From contig NZ_NFID01000003.1 in NCBI RefSeq assembly GCF_002161595.1, forward strand, positions 1 to 64,000: DNA of 64,000 bases, in the 5' to 3' direction. Numbering within the stretch: position 1 is the first letter of the stretch; each line of letters begins with the position of its first letter. This DNA comes from Gemmiger sp. An50 (GTDB taxonomy: Bacteria; Bacillota; Clostridia; Oscillospirales; Ruminococcaceae). Positions 44,291-53,282 of this stretch are shown here, one piece after another. The notes beneath the pieces were generated by a model. That model was not told where the DNA came from and searched no databases. It was given only the letters and a program-made list of their open reading frames with translations. A program made the translations under genes and the position numbers.

Positions 44291-44366
44291 GGACGGTTAG
44301 CTCAGCTGGTAGAGCATCTGCTTGACGTGCAGAGGGTCAGGGATTCGAGTTCCTTACCGTCCACCA
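44291..44366 (+). tRNA. tRNA-Val, anticodon GAC
   Basis: A full cloverleaf is readable. The acceptor stem is GGACGGT/ACCGTCC, the D arm contains AGCTCAGCTGGTAGAGC, and the anticodon arm is TCTGC-TTGACGT-GCAGA with anticodon GAC. The T arm is AGGGA-TTCGAGT-TCCTT. Discriminator A at 44363 and an encoded CCA at 44364-44366. It has its own promoter and terminator. Confidence 0.96.
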
Positions 44367-44369
44367 CAC

Positions 44370-44398
44370 AGGGCGCTCAATCGAGCGCCCTGTTTTTT
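44370..44398 (+). terminator. tRNA-Val terminator
   Basis: AGGGCGCTC/GAGCGCCCT stem, then GTTTTTT. Confidence 0.88.
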
Positions 44399-44622
44399 GT
44401 TTTTACGAGGCTTGAAAAGAAAACAGGCACTCGAATCCCCAAAAAACTTCCTCTCATACAACGAAACATTAAGCAGTTATGATACACCAATACTATGAAA
44501 ATAGTATGAAATAAAAAAGAAGAATCGGTCGATTTGACCGGCTTCTGAGAAAAGAGCAGGGCCCAAGCGGGGTCCTGCTCTTTTTGTCTGCCCGGAGTCC
44601 GCCCGCTGGTGGTGGGCGGTAT
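44399..44622. other. Intergenic stretch with orphan hairpins and an orphan terminator
   Basis: No gene seen. It contains ATACTAT/ATAGTAT (44490-44507), a GAAG...CTTC hairpin around 44520-44547, and an intrinsic terminator AGAGCAGG/CCTGCTCT followed by TTTTT (44553-44585). The terminator has no gene upstream of it on the plus strand except the already terminated tRNA, so a small RNA here is possible but no promoter stands out. Confidence 0.4.
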
Positions 44623-44651
44623 TTGCTATTTTATAAAAAATATAGTATACT
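44623..44651 (+). promoter_or_regulatory. ruvCAB operon promoter
   Basis: -35 TTGCTA (44623-44628), 17-bp A/T-rich spacer, -10 TATACT (44646-44651). Confidence 0.75.
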
Positions 44652-44679
44652 ATATCGGTTAATATGGAGAGGTGTATCT

Positions 44680-45177
44680 ATGCGAGTATTGGGCATCGAC
44701 CCCGGCTATGCAATCGTGGGCTGGGGCGTGGTGGAATATGTGGGCAACCGGTTTACGCCGGTGGCGTTCGGCGCGGTTACGACCGAGGCGGGCGTGCCCT
44801 TTGAACAGCGGCTGGACAAGGTGTATGAGGGCGTGTTGGATGTGATGACAACCTACAAGCCCGAGGCGCTGAGTATCGAGCAGCTGTTTTATCAGCACAA
44901 CCAGACCACGGTGATCGGCGTGGCTGAGGCACGCGGCGTGATTTTGCTGGCGGCAGCCAAGTGCGGTATCCCCATCTTTGAATATACCCCCATGCAGGTG
45001 AAGCAGGCGGTGACCGGCTACGGCAAGGCGGTGAAAAAGCAGGTGCAGGAGATGACCCGCATGATGCTCAAGCTGGAAAAGGTGCCCAAGCCCGACGATA
45101 CCGCCGACGCACTGGGCATGGCCATCGCCCATTGCCATTGCAGCCGCAGCCGCCTGATGGGCACGCCGCTGCGCTGA
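44680..45177 (+). CDS. ruvC: Holliday junction endodeoxyribonuclease RuvC
   Basis: 165 aa, standard size. RNase H-like fold with the catalytic acids in GIDPG (Asp7), SIEQLFY (Glu) and KPDDTADALGMA (two Asp). It resolves four-way junctions delivered by RuvAB. ATG at 44680 with GGAGAGGTG upstream; the frame continues further but has no better start. First gene of a long plus-strand run. Confidence 0.97.
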   Translation: MRVLGIDPGYAIVGWGVVEYVGNRFTPVAFGAVTTEAGVPFEQRLDKVYEGVLDVMTTYKPEALSIEQLFYQHNQTTVIGVAEARGVILLAAAKCGIPIFEYTPMQVKQAVTGYGKAVKKQVQEMTRMMLKLEKVPKPDDTADALGMAIAHCHCSRSRLMGTPLR

Positions 45178-45206
45178 CCGAAGCAGAAAGCAACAGGAGG
45201 TTCCCG

Positions 45207-45809
45207 ATGATTTATTGTCTGACCGGAAAACTTTTGAAAAAGACCCTGGACATGGTGGTCCTTTCCTGCGCGGGAGTGGGTTATCTTGTGCAGGTGCCCG
45301 CGTCGGTGTCGTCGGCGCTGCCGGCCATCGGCCATGAGGCTACCCTTTATACCTATATGAATATCACCGAAAACGACGTGACTCTCTTCGGCTTTGCCAC
45401 CGAGGAGCAGCAGGCCTGCTTCAAGATGCTCACCGCCGTCTCCGGCGTGGGCCCCAAGGTGGGTCTTGCGATTCTGAACGTGATGACCCCCGAGCGGATC
45501 ACACTGGCCATCTCGGCCGGAGATCACAAGGCCTTCACCGCCGCCAACGGCGTGGGCCCCAAGCTGGCCCAGCGCATTGCCCTGGAATTGAAGGACAAGG
45601 TGGGCAAGGGTCTGGCCGAGGGCATCACCCTGGGCGATGTGAGCGGCGGCGGAGCCCCGGCGGGCAACCTGAGCCAGGCCATCGCGGCCCTCACCAGTCT
45701 GGGCTACAGCCCCAGCGAGGCGGCCCAGGCGGTGGCCAAGGCCGACCCCTCCCTGCCGGTGGAGGAACTCATCAAGCTTGCGCTGCGCGGCATGGCGAAA
45801 GGAAGGTAA
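45207..45809 (+). CDS. ruvA: Holliday junction branch migration protein RuvA
   Basis: 200 aa. An N-terminal OB-fold (MIYCLTGKLLKK, YTYMNITENDVTLFGF) is followed by two helix-hairpin-helix motifs, GVGPKVGLAIL and GVGPKLAQRIALELK, and a C-terminal RuvB-binding domain (IAALTSLGYSPSEAAQAV). ATG at 45207 has AGGAGG 6 nt upstream. The gap to ruvB is 3 nt. Confidence 0.96.
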   Translation: MIYCLTGKLLKKTLDMVVLSCAGVGYLVQVPASVSSALPAIGHEATLYTYMNITENDVTLFGFATEEQQACFKMLTAVSGVGPKVGLAILNVMTPERITLAISAGDHKAFTAANGVGPKLAQRIALELKDKVGKGLAEGITLGDVSGGGAPAGNLSQAIAALTSLGYSPSEAAQAVAKADPSLPVEELIKLALRGMAKGR

Positions 45810-45812
45810 CCC

Positions 45813-46859
45813 GTGGAAGAATACGAATTCGGCACGCGGCTGGTCAGCCCGGAGATGAACCAGGGCGAGAGCGAAGAGATCAGCCTGCGGCCCAAAACCC
45901 TGGACGAATATGTGGGCCAGGAAAAGGTAAAGGAAAACCTGCGCATCTATCTGGAAGCAGCCAAGCGCCGGGGCGAGCCCATGGATCACATCCTGCTCTA
46001 CGGCCCTCCGGGTCTGGGCAAGACCACTCTGGCGGGCATCGTGGCCCAGGAGATGGGGGTGCAGATCCGCATCACCAGCGGCCCGGCCATCGAAAAGCCC
46101 GGCGATCTGGCAGCCCTGCTCACCAATTTGCAGGAGGGCGACGTGCTCTTCATCGACGAGATTCACCGACTGTCCCGCCAGGTGGAAGAGGTTCTGTATC
46201 CCGCCCTGGAGGACTACGCGCTGGACATCATGATCGGCAAGGGCCCCAGCGCCCAGAGCATCCGCATCAATCTGCCCCGGTTCACCCTGATCGGCGCCAC
46301 CACCCGGGCGGGCCAGATCACCGGCCCGCTGCGGGACCGGTTTGGTGTGCTGCTCAAGCTGGAGCTGTACAGCCCGGATGAGCTGAGCGGCATCATCCAG
46401 CGCTCGGCGGGCATCCTGGGCCAGCCCTGCACCCCGGAGGGAGCTTATGAGCTGGCAAAATGCAGCCGGGGCACCCCTCGTGTGGCCAACCGGCTGTTAA
46501 AGCGGGTGCGGGACTTCGCCGCCGTTCTGGCGGACGGCGTGATCGACGAGGCCACCGCAAAGCTGGCCCTCAAGCGAATGGACATCGACCAGCTGGGCCT
46601 GGACGAGATGGACCGGAGCATGCTGCGGGCCATCATCGAGCTGTACGGCGGCGGGCCGGTGGGTCTGGATACCCTGGCCGCCGCACTGGGCGAGGAGGCC
46701 GTGACGCTGGAGGATGTGTGCGAGCCTTATCTGATGCAGATGGGCTTTTTGACCCGCACCCCGCGCGGCCGCTGCGCCACCCGGCAGGCCTGGGTCCACC
46801 TGGGACTGGAGCTGCCCAAGGAGCTGGACGCCCCGGGCCAGCAGAGTATGTTCGACTGA
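45813..46859 (+). CDS. ruvB: Holliday junction branch migration ATPase RuvB
   Basis: 348 aa AAA+ motor. [19 protein letters not shown] precedes Walker [13 protein letters not shown], Walker B LFIDEIHR, sensor 1 GATTRAGQI and the arginine-finger region [10 protein letters not shown]-terminal winged helix carries [17 protein letters not shown]. Start codon GTG at 45813, with AAGGAAGG upstream at the end of ruvA. Confidence 0.97.
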   Translation: MEEYEFGTRLVSPEMNQGESEEISLRPKTLDEYVGQEKVKENLRIYLEAAKRRGEPMDHILLYGPPGLGKTTLAGIVAQEMGVQIRITSGPAIEKPGDLAALLTNLQEGDVLFIDEIHRLSRQVEEVLYPALEDYALDIMIGKGPSAQSIRINLPRFTLIGATTRAGQITGPLRDRFGVLLKLELYSPDELSGIIQRSAGILGQPCTPEGAYELAKCSRGTPRVANRLLKRVRDFAAVLADGVIDEATAKLALKRMDIDQLGLDEMDRSMLRAIIELYGGGPVGLDTLAAALGEEAVTLEDVCEPYLMQMGFLTRTPRGRCATRQAWVHLGLELPKELDAPGQQSMFD

Positions 46860-46958
46860 CCCCGCCAAGAAAATTTCACAAATACACGTTATACTGATAC
46901 GGAAATCGCCCAGAGAAACAGCGGCCGGTTTCCCCGGAATGAAAAAGGAGAATTGCGT

Positions 46959-47825
46959 ATGCGCCCTGCCACCAGCTGGCAAGATTATGAACTCATCGAC
47001 GCAACCTGCGGCAACCGTCTGGAGCGCTGGGGCAGCACCCTGCTGGTGCGCCCGGACCCCCAGGTGGTGTGGAAAAGCCCCGAGACCAGCCCCCTGTGGG
47101 CCAAGGCGGATGCGGTGTATCACCGGTCCGAGCGGGGCGGCGGCCAGTGGGAATACCGCCGCCGCCTGCCGGAAAAGTGGAAGATCGGCTGCGGTCCGCT
47201 GACCCTGGTGGTCAGCCCCACCGGTTTCAAGCACACCGGCGTGTTCCCCGAGCAGGCCGTGAACTGGGCCTGGTATGAGGAGAAGATCAAGGCCGCCGGC
47301 CGCCCCATCAAGGTGCTGAACCTGTTCGGTTATACCGGCGGCGCCACCCTGGCCTGCGCCGCGGCGGGCGCCAGCGTCTGCCATGTGGATGCCTCCAAGG
47401 GCATTGTGGCCTGGGCCCGCGAGAACGCGCAGGCCAGCAATCTGGCCGACCGGCCCATCCGCTGGATCGTGGACGACTGCGCCAAGTTCGTGGCCCGGGA
47501 AATTCGCCGGGGCAACACCTACGATGCCATCATCATGGACCCGCCCAGCTACGGACGCGGCCCCGGCGGCGAGGTGTGGAAGCTGGAGGACAACATTTAC
47601 GACCTGATCGCCCTGTGCGCGGGTGTGCTCAGCGAGCAGCCCCTGTTCGTGGCGGTGAACAGCTACACCACCGGCCTGTCGCCCGCGGTGATGGAGTACA
47701 TCCTGAAAACCACCCTGTGCGGCAAGTACGGCGGCGTGACCAGCTGCGACGAGATCGGCCTGCCGGTGAGCAGCACCGGCGGCGTTGTGCCCTGCGGCGC
47801 CACCGCCATCTGGCAGGAGGCCTGA
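46959..47825 (+). CDS. Class I SAM-dependent methyltransferase, RlmI/RlmK-like
   Basis: 288 aa. The SAM-binding loop is VLNLFGYTGGATLACA (about 120), the acidic SAM-ribose position is in HVDASKG, and the catalytic motif IV is DPPSYGRG (about 195). This is the layout of 23S rRNA cytosine-C5/guanine-N2 methyltransferases of the RlmI/RlmK type, here without the N-terminal PUA domain. ATG at 46959 has AAAAAGGAG 8 nt upstream. Substrate base not predictable. It lies 100 nt after ruvB and 38 nt before the ECF transporter genes. Confidence 0.82.
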   Translation: MRPATSWQDYELIDATCGNRLERWGSTLLVRPDPQVVWKSPETSPLWAKADAVYHRSERGGGQWEYRRRLPEKWKIGCGPLTLVVSPTGFKHTGVFPEQAVNWAWYEEKIKAAGRPIKVLNLFGYTGGATLACAAAGASVCHVDASKGIVAWARENAQASNLADRPIRWIVDDCAKFVAREIRRGNTYDAIIMDPPSYGRGPGGEVWKLEDNIYDLIALCAGVLSEQPLFVAVNSYTTGLSPAVMEYILKTTLCGKYGGVTSCDEIGLPVSSTGGVVPCGATAIWQEA

Positions 47826-47863
47826 ACACAGGACCCGAAACAAGAGGGGAGAGGAAAATCGAA

Positions 47864-48697
47864 ATGAACGAGATGATCGCCGCCAAAGACGTGCGCTTTC
47901 GCTATACCCCGGAAAACCCCTACGCGGTGGACGGCGCGTCCATGACCATCCGCAAGGGCGAGTTCGTGGCGGTGCTGGGCGCCAACGGCTGCGGCAAGTC
48001 CACCCTGGCCAAGCACTTCAACGCCATCCTGCTGCCGGAGAGCGGCACTGTGACCGTGGAGGGCATGGATACCCGGGATGAAAGCCAGCTGTACGACATC
48101 CGCCAGACCGTGGGCATGGTGTTCCAGAACCCGGACAACCAGATCGTCGCCACCGTGGTGGAGGAGGACGTGGCCTTCGCGCTGGAGAACCTGGGCGTTC
48201 CCCCGGCGGAGATCCGCGCCCGCATCGACGAGGCCATGCAGATGTCCGGCATCTACAAGCACCGGGAAAAGGCCCCTCACAAGCTGAGCGGCGGCCAGAA
48301 GCAGCGTGTGGCCATCGCGGGCGTGATCGCCATGCGGCCGGACTGCCTGGTGCTGGACGAGGCCACCGCCATGCTGGACCCCCGGGGCCGGGAAAAGGTG
48401 ATGGAGACCATCCACCACCTGAACAAAGACTTCGGCATCACCGTGGTGAGCATCACCCACTATATGGAGGAGGCTGCCCAGGCCGACCGGGTGCTGGTGA
48501 TGAGCGAGGGCCACGTGGTCATGGAGGGCACCCCGAAAGAGGTGTTCAGCCAGACCGAGAAGGTGCGCTCCCTTCGCCTGGATGTACCCCAGGCCGCCGA
48601 GCTGCGGGATGAGCTGGTGAAGGCGGGCCTGGACCTGCCCGAGGGCATCATCACCGAGGACGAGTGCGCCGCCGCCCTCTACGAGCTGCTGAAATAA
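47864..48697 (+). CDS. ecfA1: ECF transporter ATPase component EcfA1
   Basis: 277 aa. Walker A GANGCGKST, Q-loop VFQNPDNQ with the NPDNQ typical of EcfA, signature LSGGQKQRVAIAG, Walker B CLVLDEATAMLDP, H-loop THYMEEA. It pairs with EcfA2 and EcfT to energise uptake of vitamins or metal ions captured by separate S components. ATG at 47864 with GAGAGG upstream. Confidence 0.95.
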   Translation: MNEMIAAKDVRFRYTPENPYAVDGASMTIRKGEFVAVLGANGCGKSTLAKHFNAILLPESGTVTVEGMDTRDESQLYDIRQTVGMVFQNPDNQIVATVVEEDVAFALENLGVPPAEIRARIDEAMQMSGIYKHREKAPHKLSGGQKQRVAIAGVIAMRPDCLVLDEATAMLDPRGREKVMETIHHLNKDFGITVVSITHYMEEAAQADRVLVMSEGHVVMEGTPKEVFSQTEKVRSLRLDVPQAAELRDELVKAGLDLPEGIITEDECAAALYELLK

Positions 48698-48788
48698 CGG
48701 CGAATATAAAAAAGACGAAAGCGCCATCTTGCAAGCAAGAGGCACATTTCCGGGGCTGAAAACCCCTTTGCAGTAAGGATGTGAAATC

Positions 48789-49673
48789 ATGGCAGCCATC
48801 ATTGAAACGCGCCATCTGACTCATATATACAACGCCGGCATGCCGGATGCCACCACCGCCCTGGAGGACGTGAGCTTCGCGGTGGAGGAGGGCGACTTCG
48901 TGGGCATCATCGGGTCCACCGGCAGCGGCAAATCCACCCTCATCACCCACTTCAACGGTATTCTGAAGCCTACCAGCGGCCAGGTGCTGCTGGACGGAAA
49001 GGACATCTGGGCCAAGGGCCAGGACATCCGCAAGGTCCGCTTTGCGGTGGGTCTGGTGTTCCAGTACCCGGAGTACCAGCTGTTTGAGGAGACCATTTAC
49101 AAAGACATCGCCTTCGGCCCCAAGAACATGGGCCTGAGCGAGGAGGAGATCGACCGGCGGGTGCGACGGGCGGCGGCCTTCACCGGTCTGCCGGAGGACT
49201 ATCTGGAGCGCAGCCCCTTTGAGCTTTCCGGCGGTCAGAAGCGCCGGGTGGCCATTGCGGGCGTGCTGGCCATGGAGCCCCGTGTGCTGGTGCTGGACGA
49301 GCCCGCCGCGGGCCTGGACCCGGAGGGCCGGGACATGATCCTCAGCCAGGTCAAGCGCTACCACAAGGAGACCGGCACCACCGTGCTGCTGGTGAGCCAC
49401 TCCATGGAGGACATCGCCAAATACGCCGACAAGGTGCTGGTGATGGACCAGAAAAAGATCGCCATGTACGACCAGGTGGACAAGGTGTTCGCCCGGGCGG
49501 ATGAGCTGCTGGCGCTGGGGCTCTCGGTGCCGCAGGTGACCAAGATCTTTTTGAAGCTGCGCCAGATGGGGCTGGACCTGCCCCAGGACGTGTACACCGT
49601 GCCCTGGGCGGTCAAGACCATCCTGGAGGCAAAGGCCCGCAAGGAAGCCAAAGGGGAGGGGACCACATGCTGA
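48789..49673 (+). CDS. ecfA2: ECF transporter ATPase component EcfA2
   Basis: 294 aa. Walker A GSTGSGKST, Q-loop VFQYPEYQ, signature LSGGQKRRVAIAG, Walker B VLVLDEPAAGLDP, H-loop VSHSMED. The C-terminal extension (about 225-290) contacts EcfT. It overlaps ecfT by 7 nt, so the two are translationally coupled. Confidence 0.95.
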   Translation: MAAIIETRHLTHIYNAGMPDATTALEDVSFAVEEGDFVGIIGSTGSGKSTLITHFNGILKPTSGQVLLDGKDIWAKGQDIRKVRFAVGLVFQYPEYQLFEETIYKDIAFGPKNMGLSEEEIDRRVRRAAAFTGLPEDYLERSPFELSGGQKRRVAIAGVLAMEPRVLVLDEPAAGLDPEGRDMILSQVKRYHKETGTTVLLVSHSMEDIAKYADKVLVMDQKKIAMYDQVDKVFARADELLALGLSVPQVTKIFLKLRQMGLDLPQDVYTVPWAVKTILEAKARKEAKGEGTTC

Positions 49674-50485
49674 AGGACATCACCATCGGGCAGCACTTCC
49701 CGGGCGATTCCATCGTGCACCGCACCGACCCGCGGCTGAAGATTCTGCTGGTCATCGCCTACATCGTGCTGCTGTTTACCATCAACAATTTCCTGGGTCT
49801 GGCGTTGAGCCTGGTGCTGCTGGCGGGGCTGTATCTGCTGGCCAAGATCCCGCTGCGCATCATAATCAAGAGCCTGAATCCCATCATTCCCATCATCGCC
49901 TTCACGGCCATTCTGAACCTGTTCTTTATGGGCGGCGAGGGTGAGCCGCTGATCCACTTCTGGGTCATCAAGGTGTACAAGGAGGGCATCGCCTACGCCA
50001 TCTTCATGGCGGTGCGTATCGTGGCCCTGATCGCGGGCACCGGCCTGCTCACCTACACCACCAGTCCCATCGTGCTCACCGACGCCATTGAGCGGCTGCT
50101 GTCGCCCTTTGCCAAGCTGGGCCTGCCGGTGCACGAGCTGGCCATGATGATGACCATCGCGCTGCGGTTCATTCCCACCCTGATCGAGGAGACCGACAAG
50201 ATCATGAACGCCCAGAAGGCCCGTGGCGCCATGCTGGACAGCGGCAGCGCCAAGGACCGGATCAAGGCCATGGTGCCCATTTTGATCCCGCTGTTCATCT
50301 CGGCCTTCCGCCGGGCGGATGAGCTGGCCATGGCCATGGAGTGCCGGTGCTACCGGGGCGGCGAGGGCCGCACCCGCCTGAAGGTGCTCAAGTTCCAGCC
50401 CCACGACTGGGGCACAGTGGCCTTCTGCGCCGTCACCTTCGGTCTGGTCTGGGCCACCCGCTTTGTGATGCCGGGGGTGCTGTGA
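49667..50485 (+). CDS. ecfT: ECF transporter transmembrane component EcfT
   Basis: 272 aa with about five or six transmembrane helices. The two coupling motifs that contact the ATPases are NAQKARGAML and MECRCYRGGEGRT, variants of the A-R-G pattern. No S component is encoded nearby, so this is a group II (shared) ECF module that serves S components encoded elsewhere. Confidence 0.93.
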   Translation: MLKDITIGQHFPGDSIVHRTDPRLKILLVIAYIVLLFTINNFLGLALSLVLLAGLYLLAKIPLRIIIKSLNPIIPIIAFTAILNLFFMGGEGEPLIHFWVIKVYKEGIAYAIFMAVRIVALIAGTGLLTYTTSPIVLTDAIERLLSPFAKLGLPVHELAMMMTIALRFIPTLIEETDKIMNAQKARGAMLDSGSAKDRIKAMVPILIPLFISAFRRADELAMAMECRCYRGGEGRTRLKVLKFQPHDWGTVAFCAVTFGLVWATRFVMPGVL

Positions 50486-50489
50486 GGCC

Positions 50490-51287
50490 ATGAACATCCT
50501 GCTGGACATCAGCTACGACGGCAGCGGCTTCTGCGGCTTTCAGGTGCAGAACAACGGCCTGTCGGTCTGTCAGGCGCTGCAGGACGGGCTGGAGGCCCTG
50601 CTGGGTACCCGCCCGCCGGTGAAGGGCTGCTCCCGCACCGACGCGGGGGTCCATGCCCTGCACTACGCGGTGAATTTCTGGGCGGACTGCCGCATCCCCA
50701 TGGAAAAGCTGCCGCTGGCCTTGAACCAGAAGCTTCCGGCGGCCATCCGGGTGAACCGGGCCATGGAGGTGGACGAGGGGTTCCACGCCCGCTACGCCGC
50801 CCACGAAAAGACCTATTGCTACCGCATCTGGAACAGCCCCATCGACAGCCCCTTCGGGGCGGGCTGGCACCACCGGCTGCCGGGCAAACTGGACGAGGCC
50901 GCCATGCAGGCGGCGGCGGACCGGTTCGTGGGCAGCCACGATTTCATGAGCCTGTGCTCGGCCGGCTGCGAGGTGGCGTTGCGGGGCAGCACCGTGCGCA
51001 CCATCAGCCGGTGCCGGGTACAGCGCACCGGGGACCTGGTCACCGTCACCGTCACGGCGGACGGCTACCTCTACAACATGGTGCGCATTCTGGCGGGCAC
51101 GCTGGTTTTAGCAGGCCAGCACAAGCTGGACCCGGAGCGGGTCCCCGCCATTCTGGAAAGCCGGGACCGCAGCCAGGCGGGCCCCACCCTCCCGGCCCAG
51201 GGCCTGTTCCTGGCCTGGGTGGATTATCCCGAGCTGCCCGCGTGGCAGGCGGGCAAGCCCCAGGGCGAACCGGGGCGCATTTTGTGA
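50490..51287 (+). CDS. truA: tRNA pseudouridine(38-40) synthase TruA
   Basis: 265 aa. The catalytic Asp is in CSRTDAGVHAL (about residue 52). Other family motifs are LDISYDGSGFCGFQVQ, FHARYAAHEKTYCYRI and YLYNMVRILAGTLV. It modifies U38-U40 in the anticodon arm of several tRNAs. It begins 4 nt after ecfT, the common ecfA-ecfA-ecfT-truA order of Firmicutes. Confidence 0.96.
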   Translation: MNILLDISYDGSGFCGFQVQNNGLSVCQALQDGLEALLGTRPPVKGCSRTDAGVHALHYAVNFWADCRIPMEKLPLALNQKLPAAIRVNRAMEVDEGFHARYAAHEKTYCYRIWNSPIDSPFGAGWHHRLPGKLDEAAMQAAADRFVGSHDFMSLCSAGCEVALRGSTVRTISRCRVQRTGDLVTVTVTADGYLYNMVRILAGTLVLAGQHKLDPERVPAILESRDRSQAGPTLPAQGLFLAWVDYPELPAWQAGKPQGEPGRIL

Positions 51288-51317
51288 CGAACAACCAATA
51301 AGAAAGGGGGCGGGGAT

Positions 51318-52514
51318 ATGGAAACCAATCAAACGCCCGGCGGGGCAAAGCTGACCCGCCTGAGTGCGCTGAAGCGCCGCCGCAGGCTGCGCCGGCTGCG
51401 CACCGCAGCGCTGGCACTGGTGGTGCTGGCGGCGCTGGCCCTGTATGCCAGCGGTATTTTCGGCCGTGGTCTGGCCCTGCTGAGCGATGTGGTGGAATCT
51501 GCCCGCATCGGGCTGCAGCCGGGCGGCGGCTGGCCGGTGAAGACCGGCATTGCCGAACCGTTCCAGGTGGAGAGCCTGGGCGGCGGTTTTGTGGAGCTGG
51601 GCAGCAAGGACCTGGTGGTCTTTTCCGCCCGGGGCGCGCAGCTGCGAAGCATCGCCCACAACTACGCCCGCCCGAGCATCAGCAGCGGCAAGACCCGCTT
51701 TGTGCTGTATAACCGGGCCGGGTACGAACTGCGGGTGGAAAGCAGAACCCGCACACTGTACACCAACACCTACACCCAGCCCATCCTGATGGCGCAAATG
51801 GCCTCCAACGGAACGGTGGCGGTGGTCACCGATTCCAGCCGCTATCTGGCGGAGGTCACGGTCTACGACTCCACCTTCCAGCCCATCTACCAGTGGTATC
51901 CCAGCGATGCCGAGGGCGTGCCCGGGCAGATCGCCTTTTCCCAGAACGGAAAGCGGTTTGCCGCGGCCTGTCTGAGCGCCGCAAACGGCCAGCTGGCGGT
52001 GAAAATCCATCTGCTGGATCTGAACTCCAACACCATCGGCCTGACCATCGACGCGGGCACCAGTCCGGTGCTGCAGATGCACTGGCTCAGCGCCAGCAAG
52101 CTGCTGGTGGTGTTCCAGGGCCGCGTCGCGGTGTTCGATACAAGCACCGGCGAGCAGCTGGCTACCTACAGCTACCCCAGCGGCACGCTGCTCAGCGTGT
52201 CGGTGAGCCAGCGGGCGGTGGGCATCCTGATCGGCTCGGAGATGGCCGACGCTCCGGTTCGGCTGATTCTGCTGGACACCAATTGCCAGGAGACCGGCAC
52301 TGTTTCGGTGCCCGCACCCGCATCCAAAGTGGTGTGTACCCGTTCCGGCGCGTATGTATTACGGGGCAACAGTGTTGCCGCCTACGATCTGGAAGGGGAG
52401 GCGCTGTGGGAAATGACCACCGAAAGCCAGCCTCAGGCGCTGCTGAATGCCAAGAACCTGCTGGTGTTCGGCGGTGGCCAGGCGGCTCTGGTGACCCAGC
52501 CTGCCGAGGAATGA
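51318..52514 (+). CDS. DUF5711 family protein
   Basis: 398 aa. A basic N-terminus (RRRRLRRLR) and one transmembrane helix (about 29-48) are followed by an extracytoplasmic domain of about 340 residues built from WD40-like beta repeats (for example LVVFSARGAQLRSI, TVAVVTDSSRYLAEVTVYD, KLLVVFQGRVAVFDTSTGE). This fits DUF5711, a beta-propeller-like family found next to cvpA in clostridia. Function unknown. GGGGGCGGGG precedes the ATG. Confidence 0.82.
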   Translation: METNQTPGGAKLTRLSALKRRRRLRRLRTAALALVVLAALALYASGIFGRGLALLSDVVESARIGLQPGGGWPVKTGIAEPFQVESLGGGFVELGSKDLVVFSARGAQLRSIAHNYARPSISSGKTRFVLYNRAGYELRVESRTRTLYTNTYTQPILMAQMASNGTVAVVTDSSRYLAEVTVYDSTFQPIYQWYPSDAEGVPGQIAFSQNGKRFAAACLSAANGQLAVKIHLLDLNSNTIGLTIDAGTSPVLQMHWLSASKLLVVFQGRVAVFDTSTGEQLATYSYPSGTLLSVSVSQRAVGILIGSEMADAPVRLILLDTNCQETGTVSVPAPASKVVCTRSGAYVLRGNSVAAYDLEGEALWEMTTESQPQALLNAKNLLVFGGGQAALVTQPAEE

Positions 52515-52559
52515 CCCCGGCTTCGAGCAAAAATCCAAAAGAAAACGAGGAAATGACCC

Positions 52560-53237
52560 ATGACCATTGCCAATGGCTTTGACCTGATCCTGCTGGCGAT
52601 CCTGCTGCTGGTTGCCATGCGCTACGCGGGCAAGGGCTTCGCGGCCGCACTGGTGCAGTTCGCGGGCAACCTTGCCAGCCTGCTGGGCGCGAGCATCTTC
52701 AGCCAGAACATCGCCCCGGTGCTGTTCACCAACTTCTTTGAAAACAACTTCACCACCAGCATCGAAAAGACCCTGGCCGACGGCGGCCAGGTGCAGCTGG
52801 ACCAGCTGGTAGAAAAATACGCCGGTTTTCTGCCGGACGAGATTCAGCAGAGCATCATCCAGTCCGCGGGCGGCGTGCTCACCGGCAACGCCCCCGAGCT
52901 GGCCGAGCAGGTGGTGAGCCAGGTCATCGCTCCGCTGCTCACCCCCATCATTGCCATCGTGGTGTTCTTTGTGGCCTTCGCGCTGTGCAAGGTGATCGTG
53001 GGCTTTGTGGTGGCGGTGCTCACCAACTTCAACCGCATCCCCATTCTGGGCAGTGTGAACAAGTTGCTGGGCTTTGGCATGGGCCTGCTGGCCGGTGTGG
53101 TGGACCTGTATCTGATCCTGTGCGCCGTGTGGGCGATCATCGTGGTCACCGGCGGGTCCATCCCCTGGCTCAACCAGCAGGTGCTGGGCGACAGCGTGGG
53201 CTTTACGCTGTTTGGGCAGTTCAATCCGTTTTATTAA
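52560..53237 (+). CDS. CvpA family membrane protein
   Basis: 225 aa. An N-terminal pair of helices (NGFDLILLAILLLVAMRYAGKGF) resembles the CvpA/colicin V production family. An amphipathic central region comes next, then two or three C-terminal helices (PIIAIVVFFVAFALCKVIVGFVV; FGMGLLAGVVDLYLILCAVWAII). Role unknown, perhaps in envelope or secretion processes. It follows DUF5711, a recurrent pair. Confidence 0.78.
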   Translation: MTIANGFDLILLAILLLVAMRYAGKGFAAALVQFAGNLASLLGASIFSQNIAPVLFTNFFENNFTTSIEKTLADGGQVQLDQLVEKYAGFLPDEIQQSIIQSAGGVLTGNAPELAEQVVSQVIAPLLTPIIAIVVFFVAFALCKVIVGFVVAVLTNFNRIPILGSVNKLLGFGMGLLAGVVDLYLILCAVWAIIVVTGGSIPWLNQQVLGDSVGFTLFGQFNPFY

Positions 53238-53282
53238 GCCGGGCCCTTTGGCCCCGGCGCCCCAAAGAAAGGGAAATGAGAT

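Noticed and set aside
44340-44439. Possible att site: 11-bp match of the tRNA-Val T-arm downstream
   Set aside because: The match is inverted, not direct, only 11 bp, and no integrase or element is present.
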